Positions 8,480-17,657 of a stretch of 64,000 nt of DNA are shown piece by piece. This stretch comes from Methanothrix sp. GTDB lineage: Archaea > Halobacteriota > Methanosarcinia > Methanotrichales > Methanotrichaceae. The position numbers and the translations under genes are program-made. The stretch lies in contig NZ_JADJJX010000002.1 of the NCBI RefSeq assembly GCF_016706325.1, positions 372,001 to 436,000 on the forward strand. The letters are read 5' to 3'. The notes below the pieces were generated by a model. That model saw only the letters and a program-made list of their open reading frames with translations. It searched no databases and was not told where the DNA came from. The stretch's first letter is position 1; every line of letters begins with the position of its first letter.

Positions 8480-9495
8480 CGTTCGGCCTCCATAAGGGCA
8501 GCATTCTCATTCTCATGTGCTTCGATCTCATACTGCTCCATCTCATACAGCCCGATCTCGTCCTCCTGATCCAGGATATCATTCTGATCAACCCCACGCT
8601 CATGATCGTACCCCTGCTCACGATCGCATCCATGCTCATGATCGTACCCCTGCTCATGCTCATGCCTGCACAGCCTGGGGTCCACCGCCGCCTCAAGGCC
8701 TACGCCCAGGAAGCTGAGGCTCACCAGGGTGAGGGATAAGAGAATGCCAGTCGGTAGCAGCCACCACTTCCATACATCGAGATAGGTGAATGCCAGCGCC
8801 TGATGCATCATCTTACCCCAACTGATGATCTGGGGATCAGATACCCCGAGAAATGCCAGCCCCGCCTCCATGAAGACAGCTCTCCTGGCATCCTGGATCA
8901 TCATGGAGGCGATGATGGGGGAGATGTCGGGAACGATATGATTTTTGAGTATGTGCCTTTGGTCTGCTCCAAAGGTGCGGGCGGCATAGATATGCATTCG
9001 TTCCTTGAGGGTGAGGACCTGGGAGCGGACTATTCTCGCCCCCCCCGGCCAGGAGAAGACAGATATCAGCAGGATCAATAATGGCAGGCTTGGCCTGAAG
9101 TAGGCAGCAATCAGAATCATCACTATGATGGTGGGAAGGGAGATCATCACATCCACTGCTCTCATCCAGAAGCGCTCATAAAGCCCTCCTACTAAAGCGG
9201 AGGAGGCTCCAATGAGGACGCTCAGGGAGGAGGCGATCAGGGCCACAGATACAGCCACCAGGAGAGAGGTTCTCGCCCCGAAGAGCAGTCTCGCCCATAT
9301 ATCCTGCCCCATGGAGTCGGTGCCAAAAAAATGATCCATCGAGGGGGGATTGAATATCCTGCCGGTGTACTCAGTGGGAGAGTAGGGGGAGAGCAGGGGG
9401 GCGAAGACGGCCATGAACAGGATGAGAGCCAGCACCAGGATTCCCAGGAGCGCCATCCTGTCATGCCTGATCTCATGGCGGATATCAATGTGCAT
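8473..9495 (-). CDS. DppC-type ABC permease with His/Asp/Glu-rich tail (system A)
   Basis: 340 residues; about 275 form a standard DppC/NikC permease with several membrane helices and the EAA loop (ARTFGADQRHILKNHIVPD). The last about 64 residues are an unusual cytoplasmic tail built of short repeats rich in His, Glu, Asp and Gln, for example HEHEQGYDHEHG, encoded by near-identical 18-24 base repeats at about 8560-8670. Such a tail could bind divalent metal, but could also simply reflect repeat expansion. It overlaps the preceding permease by 11 bases. Metal, chelate or peptide is possible as substrate. Confidence 0.9.
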   Translation of the reverse strand: MHIDIRHEIRHDRMALLGILVLALILFMAVFAPLLSPYSPTEYTGRIFNPPSMDHFFGTDSMGQDIWARLLFGARTSLLVAVSVALIASSLSVLIGASSALVGGLYERFWMRAVDVMISLPTIIVMILIAAYFRPSLPLLILLISVFSWPGGARIVRSQVLTLKERMHIYAARTFGADQRHILKNHIVPDISPIIASMMIQDARRAVFMEAGLAFLGVSDPQIISWGKMMHQALAFTYLDVWKWWLLPTGILLSLTLVSLSFLGVGLEAAVDPRLCRHEHEQGYDHEHGCDREQGYDHERGVDQNDILDQEDEIGLYEMEQYEIEAHENENAALMEAERC

Positions 9496-10471
9496 ATCTC
9501 ACCCTCGGATCAAGCCTCTGATAGATACGGTCGACGAAAAGGTTGGCGGTGAGGACGGTGATCGTCACCAGCAGGAGTATCCCCTGGATGAGGGGGTAGT
9601 CTCGGGCATCCAGTGCAGTTCTGAGCATCAGCCCCAGCCCGGGATAAGAGAAGATGATCTCGATGAATAAGGCACCGGTGAATAGCTGGGGAATGCGCAG
9701 GCCGGTGGCAGTGGTCACAGGCAGCAGGGCGTTTCTTCCGGCATGGCAGTAGCGCAGACAGAAATCAGAGCAGCCCTTGGCCCGGGAGGTGAGCATGAAG
9801 CCCTCCTTCAGTATGGTGACGACTGTGTTTCTGGTGAGAAGATAGATGCCGCCCAGATCCACCAAGACCAGCGCCGCCAGGGGGAGGGCAAGATGTCTGG
9901 CGATATCCATGAGCAATCCCAGACCTTCCAGGCCGGAGTAGGGGGTAATGGCGCCAGACAGGGGAAATAGGTTCAGGCTCACCCCGAATATGAGGAGCAG
10001 GACGATTCCCAAGAAGAAGTCGGGAAGGCCGCCCAGAAGCATGAGCCCGGCAAGCAGCCACCGGTCTATTCGCTCCTTCCGGCGGTATCCGGACTCGATT
10101 CCCAAGATCACCCCTGCCACTGTGGCGATCAGCAGCGAGAGGCCGACCAGGAGGAGTGTCCAGGGCAAAGCCCCCATGATGACTGAGGAGACATCATCCT
10201 TATAGTAGTAAGAGAAGCCGAGGTTGCCGTGAAAGAGGGCGATGACATAGGCGATCAGCTGTTCGGACCAGGATTTGTCCAGGGCGAAGAGCTCAATCAG
10301 ATGCGCCTCCATCTGAGGGGTCATGGCCACCAGGGCCTCTTCTCCGTAGATGGCCTGCAGAGGATCGCCGGGCATCATGCGGGGCAGGATGAAGTTGAGG
10401 GCAAATATCGTCAGCAGAGCTATCAGGTAGCTCAGAGTTCCTCCCCCTCTTTTAGATCCATTATTCTGCAT
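9485..10471 (-). CDS. DppB-type ABC permease (system A)
   Basis: 328-residue inner-membrane permease of the DppB/NikB family. The first helix contains ALNFILPRMMPGDPL, the classic DppB N-terminus, and the EAA loop (LTSRAKGCSDFCLRYCHAGRNALLP) precedes the last helices. It pairs with the DppC-type protein and the fused ATPase. The close relative at 57880-58878 shares FFLPRMMPGDPF, showing that systems A and D are paralogous. Confidence 0.92.
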   Translation of the reverse strand: MQNNGSKRGGGTLSYLIALLTIFALNFILPRMMPGDPLQAIYGEEALVAMTPQMEAHLIELFALDKSWSEQLIAYVIALFHGNLGFSYYYKDDVSSVIMGALPWTLLLVGLSLLIATVAGVILGIESGYRRKERIDRWLLAGLMLLGGLPDFFLGIVLLLIFGVSLNLFPLSGAITPYSGLEGLGLLMDIARHLALPLAALVLVDLGGIYLLTRNTVVTILKEGFMLTSRAKGCSDFCLRYCHAGRNALLPVTTATGLRIPQLFTGALFIEIIFSYPGLGLMLRTALDARDYPLIQGILLLVTITVLTANLFVDRIYQRLDPRVRYAH

Positions 10472-10544
10472 CTCTCAGGGATCACTCCCGTCCGGCATTA
10501 TTCCCCGCTGAAAAGCCATCGCCCTTCTGACCTATCCGCCCTGT

Positions 10545-11006
10545 TCAGTCTGCTTTTTTCTGCCAGCCAACTCGAGCATCGGCAATGGAGTCCATATCTG
10601 TGAAGTAGGGCTTGATGTCCAGGAGGACAGAGCCATCAAGGGCATCCATTCCCTTCACTGTGAGCCGGCTTCCCTCAACGCCCAGAAGCTGAACGATATC
10701 AATCGCAATTGGATTAGGCCTGTTGGGAGAGCGGGTGGCAAATACTCCATGCTCTCTGTCGCTGATCGGCGGGGTGGCAAGGAGCCTCTTTCTATCCCCC
10801 AGATGCAGCCAGAATAAGACGAAGAGGTGGGTGCACTGATCGACATCCTTTAAACCCTCCTCAAAATCAGGAAAAATCTCGATCTGGCATATCTCCTCGG
10901 AGAGACGGCCCTGGCGAGGGATATCCTCCCGTCTCTTATAAGGGGTATGGATCACTCCTATAGGAATGAGCTTCATGGGACTTATCTCTTCAGACATTTG
11001 AATCAT
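10545..11006 (-). CDS. trmO: TsaA/TrmO-like SAM-dependent methyltransferase
   Basis: 153 residues of the UPF0066/TsaA family: start IGVIHTPYKRREDIPRQG, core FATRSPNRPNPIAID and a C-terminal DIKPYF. Bacterial TrmO methylates N6 of t6A37 in certain tRNAs with SAM bound in a beta barrel. Archaeal members are less well defined. It lies between the binding protein and the first permease of system A, exactly where systems C and D carry a class I SAM methyltransferase, so a role linked to the transported ligand is conceivable (inference). The start may be Met1 or Met11 (10976); no strong ribosome site distinguishes them. Confidence 0.85.
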   Translation of the reverse strand: MIQMSEEISPMKLIPIGVIHTPYKRREDIPRQGRLSEEICQIEIFPDFEEGLKDVDQCTHLFVLFWLHLGDRKRLLATPPISDREHGVFATRSPNRPNPIAIDIVQLLGVEGSRLTVKGMDALDGSVLLDIKPYFTDMDSIADARVGWQKKAD

Positions 11007-11120
11007 CGTTCTTGTTTTTTATGTGAATGTTCCCTTGAAATTTACATTGATTGCGATCAACAAAATGAATTGGGCTATCATTTAAGACTTTCGAGGTGAA
11101 AATGAAGTCCGCAGCTCAGA

Positions 11121-11152
11121 GAAAAAAATATGCTGCGGCCTGCGCGCCGCAG
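11121..11152 (-). terminator. Hairpin plus T-run after the system A binding-protein gene
   Basis: A perfect 7-base-pair stem CTGCGGC/GCCGCAG (11133-11152) is followed, in the minus-strand transcript, by CAT and a run of T (11121-11128). It lies 25 bases after the binding-protein stop and before trmO. It could end most transcripts, letting the binding protein be made in excess over the membrane parts. Confidence 0.6.
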
Positions 11153-11176
11153 TCTCCTCGCAATAGCCTCTCTGCA

Positions 11177-12778
11177 CTAGACGAAGGCCATCTTATTGAT
11201 GGCAATGGGCACTCCGCTTCCAACCCCGCCATAGGTGAAGTAGAAGCGCACCAGATCATTTGAGGCCCAATAGCTATTGGTATAGTAGAGGGGCAGGGCA
11301 GGAAGATCCTCAGCGATCAGCTCCTGAGCAGAGTCGACCAGATCCTCCCTCTTGGCCGGATCCATCTCTGCCAGCTGCTCATTCAGGACATCATTCAGCT
11401 TCGGGTCCTGATCGTACCGGGCGCTGTTGAAGCTGTTCATATCCAGCACCACCTTGTTCAGGACAGCCGGATCGGCGCCCAGACCGCCATGTCCGCTCAG
11501 GGCAAGATCATACTTCCACTCCATGACCAGGCTATCCAGGGTCTTGGAGTCGACGCTGCGCAGATTGATCCTGATGCCGGCATCATCTAGATGCTTTCTG
11601 ATCAGCTCGCCCTGGCGCTCTGTATCTGCAGTTACCAGAAGCTCTATCCCATCCGGATAACCCTCGATGGCATACTGGCCCTTTTCATCCCTGGCATATC
11701 CCATCTCCTCTAGGAGTTCGCCTGCTGTTGCCGGCTGATAGGGATACTGCTCCTGGCCCGGATTGTACCACTCATTATCCGAGGCGTAAAGGCCAGCGCT
11801 CCCTTCCAGGCCAAAGCCTCTCAGGCCGGTCTGGACCAGGTCCTCTCGATCGATGGCATAGTAAAGGGCCTGCCTGAATTTGACATCGGAGAACGGCTCC
11901 TTCCTGTGGTTTACCATTATCTTGGCCAGCCAATCGTGATGGCCCTCGATTACAGTGAAGCCCTCATCCCTGAGCTTATCCACCATCTCCCCGGGAACAG
12001 AGGCTGCATCCACATCTCCCTTCTCCAGGCTCGCCGATGCCATCTCCTGGCTCACTTTAACAAACCTTATCTCCTTTGTCCGGGGGGAGCCCTGATAGTA
12101 ATCCTCATTCGCCTCATAAAGGTAGCTGCCTTGAGCCTTATCATAGCTCTTCAGCTTGTAGGGGCCAGTTCCGGTTAGGGCTTCGGAATCGGTGAAGCTG
12201 GCCGGATCGCTTACCCCCTCATAGACATGCCTGGGAAGGATGGGCAATGTTCCAGCCACCTGATCCAGGAAGGGGGCATACTCCCGGGTTAGAATGATCT
12301 TGACTGTCTGCTCATCTATGACCTCTGCTGACTTTATGATCCTCGAATCAACCCACTGATAGGGGTGATCGCTGAAATAGCCGATTGTGAAGGCCACATC
12401 CTGGGCGCTGAACGGCTCCTTGTCGTTCCATGTCACCCCCTCGCGAAGATGGAAGAGGTAGGCTGTCTCATCCGGCAGATACTCCCAGCTTGTGGCCAGG
12501 GCGGGGACAAATCCCTTCTCATCCTTCCAGATGAGGGTATCGAAGATCAGGCTCATGCGGATATAGCCTGGTCCGCGGGAGTAGTGGCCGAAGGGCGAGG
12601 GATAGCCCCAATCTCCAGTGGAGTCGGCTATGGTGATAGGCTGAACTATCTCATCATCTGCCCCTTGAGCTGTGCCCAATACGAGCAGCACCAGGGCTAA
12701 AGCAGCCAGGATAAAGGTGGCGGGCTGCCTGCTGCAAAGGGTTTTGATGGTCGAATTCATAAGTCGTGCTAATTTCAT
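11177..12778 (-). CDS. Family 5 extracellular solute-binding protein (system A)
   Basis: 533 residues. An N-terminal signal sequence (about 15-40, AALALVLLVLGTAQGADDE) is followed by a DppA/NikA-like fold. The signature GYPSPFGHYSRGPGYIRMSL near residue 60 is almost repeated in the system D binding protein, marking a shared subfamily. Binding proteins of this class take peptides, nickel chelates or haem; the residues seen do not settle which. The ATG is preceded by AGGAG and a clear promoter. It is the first gene of system A. Confidence 0.92.
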   Translation of the reverse strand: MKLARLMNSTIKTLCSRQPATFILAALALVLLVLGTAQGADDEIVQPITIADSTGDWGYPSPFGHYSRGPGYIRMSLIFDTLIWKDEKGFVPALATSWEYLPDETAYLFHLREGVTWNDKEPFSAQDVAFTIGYFSDHPYQWVDSRIIKSAEVIDEQTVKIILTREYAPFLDQVAGTLPILPRHVYEGVSDPASFTDSEALTGTGPYKLKSYDKAQGSYLYEANEDYYQGSPRTKEIRFVKVSQEMASASLEKGDVDAASVPGEMVDKLRDEGFTVIEGHHDWLAKIMVNHRKEPFSDVKFRQALYYAIDREDLVQTGLRGFGLEGSAGLYASDNEWYNPGQEQYPYQPATAGELLEEMGYARDEKGQYAIEGYPDGIELLVTADTERQGELIRKHLDDAGIRINLRSVDSKTLDSLVMEWKYDLALSGHGGLGADPAVLNKVVLDMNSFNSARYDQDPKLNDVLNEQLAEMDPAKREDLVDSAQELIAEDLPALPLYYTNSYWASNDLVRFYFTYGGVGSGVPIAINKMAFV

Positions 12779-12841
12779 TTAGATTTCTCCTATGATAAGA
12801 TAGTATATTCATCATCCATAAGAGTTTTTCTAAAATCTCAG

Positions 12842-12850
12842 ATATTTAAA
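12842..12850 (-). promoter_or_regulatory. TATA box for the system A operon
   Basis: On the minus strand the sequence TTTAAATAT matches the archaeal TATA consensus and lies 64 bases before the binding-protein ATG. Transcription should start about 25 bases downstream, giving a 5' leader of roughly 40 bases that contains AGGAG. Confidence 0.6.
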
Positions 12851-12917
12851 GATAAATCGTATTTCAATCAAAGCTTATTTTAAAAAATATAGTTGAAGAT
12901 GCTCGCCGAAGGCCTTC

Positions 12918-13691
12918 TCAACTCTTCTTTGCCACAGGCAGCACTTCGCTGAGGGATTGAATGGTATTGGTAACTGATGTGTTGGCGAAATTTCTAGCCC
13001 CCTGAATTGCGGACCCTATCGTCTCCAAGTTCTCCTCGATCTCTGCGGAAAGGCGCAAGATCTCCCCATAAGTCTCATCGGTCTTATTCAGGAACGCCGA
13101 CGCCTGGGCGGCACTGGCTGCAGATGCTTTCGCCTCGGACTCTGCCTTCTTCTGCATGGACTGAATGCTCAGCTCCTTCTCATTTATCTTCTCCAATAGC
13201 TCCTTTGAATTATTGATCTCCGCCAGCACAGATCTGCTCTTATCGATCTCCTCCAGCAGCTTCCTGGTCTCGCTGTAGATCATCATCGTCTCATTGCGCA
13301 AGAGCATTGCCTCTTCTCTTGCCGCTACGGCTTCGTCTCTTGCTGCTATTGCTTCATCTTTGGCCGCTACTGCCTCTGCCAGTATGATCTTGGCCTGATT
13401 GACCATCAAGCTGCTGCTCAAGGCCATGGTCTGAGGCTTCTTGGGAGAGACATAGCCGGGAGATGAGAAGCTGTAGTTCAAGCTGGTCAGCCTCTTCGCT
13501 GAGCTGAGGTTTACGGGAGATGAGAAGCTGTAGTTCAAGCTGGTCAGCCTCTTCGCTGAGCTGAGGTTTATGACCTGCTCTCCCAGTCCGCTGCCCAGAT
13601 GGACAGGCTCTCGATGAAAGAGCTCAGCTCCTGCGGATTGCCAGACCATCGCGAGAAGCACCAGGATCGATACCACTGTTTTAAGATTCAT
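12918..13691 (-). CDS. Secreted coiled-coil protein with internal duplication
   Basis: About 257 residues, not recognised as a known family. Starting at Met (13691, with GGGTGA upstream; an in-frame Met also lies at 13712), a signal peptide reads NLKTVVSILVLLAMVWQSAGA. Next come two copies of a 19-residue unit, NLSSAKRLTSLNYSFSSP, encoded by 57-base tandem copies that differ at one base. Residues about 105-230 form a long coiled coil rich in Ala, Glu and Lys (AVAAKDEAIAARDEAVAAREE). It is probably exported and structural. It lies upstream of system A but is separated from it by that operon's own promoter. Confidence 0.75.
   Translation of the reverse strand: MNLKTVVSILVLLAMVWQSAGAELFHREPVHLGSGLGEQVINLSSAKRLTSLNYSFSSPVNLSSAKRLTSLNYSFSSPGYVSPKKPQTMALSSSLMVNQAKIILAEAVAAKDEAIAARDEAVAAREEAMLLRNETMMIYSETRKLLEEIDKSRSVLAEINNSKELLEKINEKELSIQSMQKKAESEAKASAASAAQASAFLNKTDETYGEILRLSAEIEENLETIGSAIQGARNFANTSVTNTIQSLSEVLPVAKKS
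13458..13571. repeat. 57-base tandem duplication inside the coiled-coil gene
   Basis: Units 13458-13514 and 13515-13571 differ only in their last base, so the duplication is recent. It keeps the frame, adding 19 residues. Confidence 0.9.
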
Positions 13692-13712
13692 ATCAGGATT
13701 CACCCATTTCAC

Positions 13713-14318
13713 ATAGGGTTTTTTCTAGTACATAAATATTTTTATTATTTGCATGTAATTAATAATTTTCCCTTTACATATATGGGCGAATCCTGATAGC
13801 TATCGCAAAAAAGTGGTTGGAATTGGCCTTTTCGCAAAGAGTCATTGAGGTTATTTCTGAGCCTTAACAGACTAATTAATAAATTATCATCCATCACTAT
13901 CTATTTAAGTTATCCGACTGGGTAGACCCTGGTCCTTGCAGGTCGATTGAGATTGGATGGCGGCCAGGCTATTGAAGGCAAAGCAGCCCTGCAGCTCTCT
14001 CTTCTGGACCAGCAGCCACTGCGCGAGAGATGCATATCTGTCCGCTCTGGAATGGATGGGCTTATTTGGCATTCGGCCTCACTTGTCACTGCTGATTTCA
14101 AAGTTTTCTGAAGCTGGAGGGTGGAGAAAGAGGCGATCCTCATCTCATACATATAAGGATGCCACATTCTTACTTCAGATAGGTATATTCTTCAATCCCG
14201 GATAGGATTTCAGCCTACGGCTAGGGAATTATTTAAGTATTAGTTCTCAGGTAAATGGGTCACAAATGATGGTCGTAACGCATCGATATAGCGATAAATA
14301 CCATGAGGAGGATTTGAG
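13713..14318. promoter_or_regulatory. Intergenic region with the hdrED promoter
   Basis: About 600 bases with no gene I can support; short open frames in the middle (13957-14205 plus, 13910-14167 minus) have no recognisable content. A TATA-like TTATTTAAGT at 14228-14237 lies about 85 bases before hdrE, and GAGGAGG stands 7 bases before its ATG. Confidence 0.45.
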
Positions 14319-15071
14319 ATGGCATTCTACACGTTGGGCCTTACCTTTGAAATTATGATACTCCTGACAGTCACTGTTCTTGCTGTTTGGGCATATGGTA
14401 TATATTTTAACTTTAAGAGATGGGGCCTCGGATCCACTGGCTACCACGACCCGTTGCGCAGAAGCTTCTGGCTATTCCTTGCTACCTGGATTCATGAGGC
14501 ATTTAAGGACGGTATTTGGGTATTTTTAAGGACAGTAGTGCTTGATGTTCTTCTTCTCAGAAGGACTCTTGCCAGGAGCCCGGTGCGCTGGGTCATGCAT
14601 ATGTCCATGTTCTATGGATTCCTGGTTCTGGCGGCACTCTCCGGTATCAGCCTTCTGCTCGATATTGTGGAGCACTATAATCTGGCCGGATATGGCCATG
14701 AGGCAGTGATGGCCAAGGATATGATGGCACTGCCTTTCGATATATTCGGATATCTACTCTTAATCGGTGCCACCATTGCCATATCCAGGAGGATCCTGAT
14801 CAAGTTCGTGCGGGATAACACCACAGCATACGATGCCCTCTTGATCGGCTCTGTCTTCTTGATTACCGTCACTGGATTTTATGCTGAATGGATGCGCGGC
14901 AACTCTTTCCTGGTCGGGGATATGTTCGAGTATTCCATCTACGCGCCCCACTTCGCACTGATCCACACCCTGCTTGCCCTTGGTCTCTTCGCCTTCATTC
15001 TGCCCTGGAGCAAGTATATCCATGTGATTGCCACACCAATGACCCTGATCGCCAACCGTGGAGGAGAGTAA
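14319..15071 (+). CDS. hdrE: Heterodisulfide reductase subunit HdrE (membrane cytochrome b)
   Basis: 250-residue integral membrane protein with about five helices and the NarI-like cytochrome b pattern. Histidines in helices (WIHEAF, VMHMSMFYGF, PHFALIHTLLA) are candidates for haem b ligands. HdrE takes electrons from methanophenazine and passes them to HdrD, which reduces the CoM-S-S-CoB heterodisulfide formed in the last step of methanogenesis, with proton translocation. The order hdrE-hdrD and the 1-base spacing are as in Methanosarcinales. A strong GAGGAGG precedes the start. Confidence 0.95.
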   Translation: MAFYTLGLTFEIMILLTVTVLAVWAYGIYFNFKRWGLGSTGYHDPLRRSFWLFLATWIHEAFKDGIWVFLRTVVLDVLLLRRTLARSPVRWVMHMSMFYGFLVLAALSGISLLLDIVEHYNLAGYGHEAVMAKDMMALPFDIFGYLLLIGATIAISRRILIKFVRDNTTAYDALLIGSVFLITVTGFYAEWMRGNSFLVGDMFEYSIYAPHFALIHTLLALGLFAFILPWSKYIHVIATPMTLIANRGGE

Positions 15072-15072
15072 A

Positions 15073-16443
15073 ATGGCAGATAACAGAGAATCAAAGCCTT
15101 TGATGACGGGCTATATGATGTCCACCCAGCTCTTGGAGGTAGATGGCTGTAACCGTTGCCAGGAGTGTATGAAGTGGTGCCCCACCTTTGCTGTGAGACC
15201 GGACCGCCCGGGCATCACCCCTATGTATAAGAATGCCCGCTGGAGAGAGCTATTGGCCAAGAACCACAGCCTGCGGGCGAAGATCTTCGGCGGCAAGCCG
15301 CTCAACGATGATGAGATGAAGCTCTTCACCGATGATACATACAACTGCACCACCTGTGGCGTCTGTGGAACGGTCTGCGAGGCGGGGATCAGGACTGTGG
15401 ATCTGTGGGAGGCAATGAGGCCCAACCTGGTGGACAGAGGAGATGGCCCGGTGGGAAAGCAGTCCTTCTTCCCCAAGCTGGTCAAAGCCGACAGAAATCC
15501 CTATCAAGCCAAGCAAGATGACCGCCTGTGCTGGGTTCCCAAGGATGCCAAGGTCGACCAGTCCGGCGAGATAGTGTACTTCGCAGGCTGCACTGCTGAG
15601 TTCAGGCAGCAGGCCCTGGCTGTGGCCACAGTGAGGATCTTGAACAATCTGAATGTGGACTTTGCGATGCTGGGCAAGGATGAATGGTGCTGCGCCTCCG
15701 CCATGGTGAGAACAGGCCAAAGAGAGGTGATGGCCGAGCATGCTGTGCATAATGTCGATGCCCTGAAGGATGCAGGAGCGAAGACCGTCCTATTTGCCTG
15801 CGCTGGCTGCATCAGGAACTCCACAGTTGACTGGCCCAGGTGGTATGAGGGCTACATCCCCTACAAGAGCACGCCCCTCTCAGTCTTCCTGAGGGAGAAG
15901 CTGAGAAAGGGGGAGGTGAAGTATAAGATTCCCCTGAACTACACTGTAACCTATCACGATCCCTGTCATAACGGCAGGCATCTGATGCACGAGATCGGAA
16001 GGGATTGGGCCTATGAAGCATCCAGGGATTGCTTGCAGTCCATACCCGGATTGAAGCTGGTTGAGATGGTACGCAACCGGGAGCTGCAGAGATGCTGCGG
16101 TGCAGGAGGCGGGGTCAAAGCAGGCATTCCCGATCTGGCACTGGATATGGCCAAGGCCAGAGTCGTCGATGGGGAGCAGGTAAATGCCGATATCATCGCA
16201 TCCACCTGTCCCTTCTGCAGAAGGAACATCATGGACGGCAGGACTGATGCCAAGTCCAGTATAAAGGTCCTGGACGTGGTTGAGCTGATGGCAGCATCCA
16301 TGGGGCTGGACATGACCATCCCTGAGAACCCCTACACCAAGTACCAGGAGCAGGATATCCTGGTCTGCGGACCGGAGAAATGCGAGGTTGATACCCTGGA
16401 GCGGCAGGCCCCAGGCAAGGATCTGGTGGGCGAGGCTCACTGA
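15073..16443 (+). CDS. hdrD: Heterodisulfide reductase subunit HdrD
   Basis: 456-residue iron-sulfur catalytic subunit. Two 4Fe-4S motifs lie near the N-terminus: C26-x2-C29-x2-C32-x3-C36 (CNRCQECMKWCP) and CTTCGVCGTVCEAG. Two CCG domains follow: FAGC...WCC...CAGC and DPCH...RCCGAGGG...CPFC, which hold the non-cubane clusters at the disulfide-cleaving site. The C-terminus extends with a VCGPEKC segment of unknown purpose. The ATG at 15073 has GGAGGAG 6 bases before it; a GTG 15 bases upstream is also in frame but lacks a site. With HdrE it completes the energy-conserving terminal reductase. Confidence 0.95.
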   Translation: MADNRESKPLMTGYMMSTQLLEVDGCNRCQECMKWCPTFAVRPDRPGITPMYKNARWRELLAKNHSLRAKIFGGKPLNDDEMKLFTDDTYNCTTCGVCGTVCEAGIRTVDLWEAMRPNLVDRGDGPVGKQSFFPKLVKADRNPYQAKQDDRLCWVPKDAKVDQSGEIVYFAGCTAEFRQQALAVATVRILNNLNVDFAMLGKDEWCCASAMVRTGQREVMAEHAVHNVDALKDAGAKTVLFACAGCIRNSTVDWPRWYEGYIPYKSTPLSVFLREKLRKGEVKYKIPLNYTVTYHDPCHNGRHLMHEIGRDWAYEASRDCLQSIPGLKLVEMVRNRELQRCCGAGGGVKAGIPDLALDMAKARVVDGEQVNADIIASTCPFCRRNIMDGRTDAKSSIKVLDVVELMAASMGLDMTIPENPYTKYQEQDILVCGPEKCEVDTLERQAPGKDLVGEAH

Positions 16444-16452
16444 AGAATATCA

Positions 16453-16490
16453 GGATGCCGGAGCTCCCGGACATCCCTTTATTATTTTTA
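16453..16490 (+). terminator. Hairpin terminator after hdrED
   Basis: Nine bases GGATGCCGG pair with CCGGACATCC (one bulged A) around AGCTC, followed by CCTTTATTATTTTT. It ends the hdrED transcript before the convergent cofE fusion gene. Confidence 0.6.
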
Positions 16491-16498
16491 AAATAATC

Positions 16499-17653
16499 TT
16501 ACTTGAAGCACCGACCGGTAAAGGCCTGAGGAAGAAGGTCGCTGGTGGAAGCTGTCAGTGCGTCCCCTTTGCAGTTGGCCATTATCACCAGTATATCCTC
16601 ACCGAACTCTATCAGGCTCTGCCTGCAGATGCCGCAGGGTGATACAGGCTCGCAGCCATCTCCAACAATTGCCACTGCCTCGAATTCCCTCTCTCCTGAG
16701 GCTATGGCCTTGGCCATCGCTGCCCTCTCTGCGCAGATGCCCGCCCCGGTGGAGGCATTCTCTATGTTTCCTGCTGAATAGATGTTTCCGCTCTTGGTGA
16801 GGAGGGCAGCGCCCACCCGGAAGGAGGAGTATGGAGCGTAGGCTCTGGCCATGGCTTGGCCGGCGCATTCAATCAGCCTGTCATACCCTCCAGAATAAGG
16901 CCGGGGGCCGATGCCCAGAGCGCCGATGTACATGCATTCTGCTGGAGGGATGGTGGGAATCTCCCCGCCCGCCTCATTGATGGGCACGCCGGAATCCCTT
17001 ATTATCGCTGCTGGAATCCCCTCATCCCCCTCTCCCATCACAATCTGAGCCGCTGAGACCAGGTTATCAGCTATGGCCTTGCGGGTGATCTTGAGCTCTC
17101 TGCCGAAGAGGTCCTTCTGCCCGCGGGCGTCCTCCACCGCCTCCAGCCCGGAGCAGGCCAGGGCCACACCAACGCAGCCCAGCCGCAGAGGATGAGTTCT
17201 GCTGTCTCCGATTATCACCCCAATCCTCTTCCCTTTCCCCATCCTCTCCCTGATGGCCGTGGCAGATCCCTTGGGGTCAGCAGGAAAGAGGACCACATGC
17301 CCCGGCGGTGCATTGGAGCTGTCTATTCCGGCATTGGGAAATAGGAATCCCTTGTTCAGGGTCAGGACCACCCCCGGAATCCCTCCCACGATCTCATCCG
17401 ACTCCCTGAGGATCAGCTCCATCTCTCGGGGGTCTTTCTCATACCGGCTGGCCAGGGATCTGGCTAAGTCTCCGGGCTTGATCTCTTCCAGATTGACCAC
17501 CCTTCCCTCAGAGGTGGCGACGATGCTCTCCGAGATCACCAGTATATCCCCATCCTGCAGGACCTGAGCAGACCTATTCATCGCTCGGGTCAAAAATTCC
17601 ACCAGGTCGTCCCCTGGCCTTACCAGATCCGTTTTAATACCTAAAACCTGCAA
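16499..17653 (-). CDS. cofE: CofE (F420-0:gamma-glutamyl ligase) fused to cytidine deaminase
   Basis: 384 residues with two domains. Residues 1-245 are CofE, which adds gamma-linked glutamates to F420-0: DGDILVISESIVATSEGR near the N-terminus, GIDSSNAPPGHVVLFPADP around 109-127 and IGDSRTHPLRLGCVGVA around 148-165. Residues about 255-384 are a homotetrameric-type cytidine deaminase with zinc motifs C307-A-E309-R and P-C340-G-I-C343, and YAPYSSFRVGAALL. CofE normally stands alone at about 250 residues, so the deaminase is an extra C-terminal module. It begins 4 bases after the folP-like gene, consistent with a coenzyme-biosynthesis operon. Both active sites look intact. Confidence 0.93.
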   Translation of the reverse strand: MQVLGIKTDLVRPGDDLVEFLTRAMNRSAQVLQDGDILVISESIVATSEGRVVNLEEIKPGDLARSLASRYEKDPREMELILRESDEIVGGIPGVVLTLNKGFLFPNAGIDSSNAPPGHVVLFPADPKGSATAIRERMGKGKRIGVIIGDSRTHPLRLGCVGVALACSGLEAVEDARGQKDLFGRELKITRKAIADNLVSAAQIVMGEGDEGIPAAIIRDSGVPINEAGGEIPTIPPAECMYIGALGIGPRPYSGGYDRLIECAGQAMARAYAPYSSFRVGAALLTKSGNIYSAGNIENASTGAGICAERAAMAKAIASGEREFEAVAIVGDGCEPVSPCGICRQSLIEFGEDILVIMANCKGDALTASTSDLLPQAFTGRCFK

Positions 17654-17657
17654 TAGA

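Noticed and set aside
13957..14205. 82-codon plus-strand frame before hdrE
   Set aside because: No ribosome site, no family and both strands open.
15058..15072. GTG start for hdrD 15 bases upstream
   Set aside because: It lies inside hdrE and has no ribosome site; ATG 15073 has a strong GGAGGAG.
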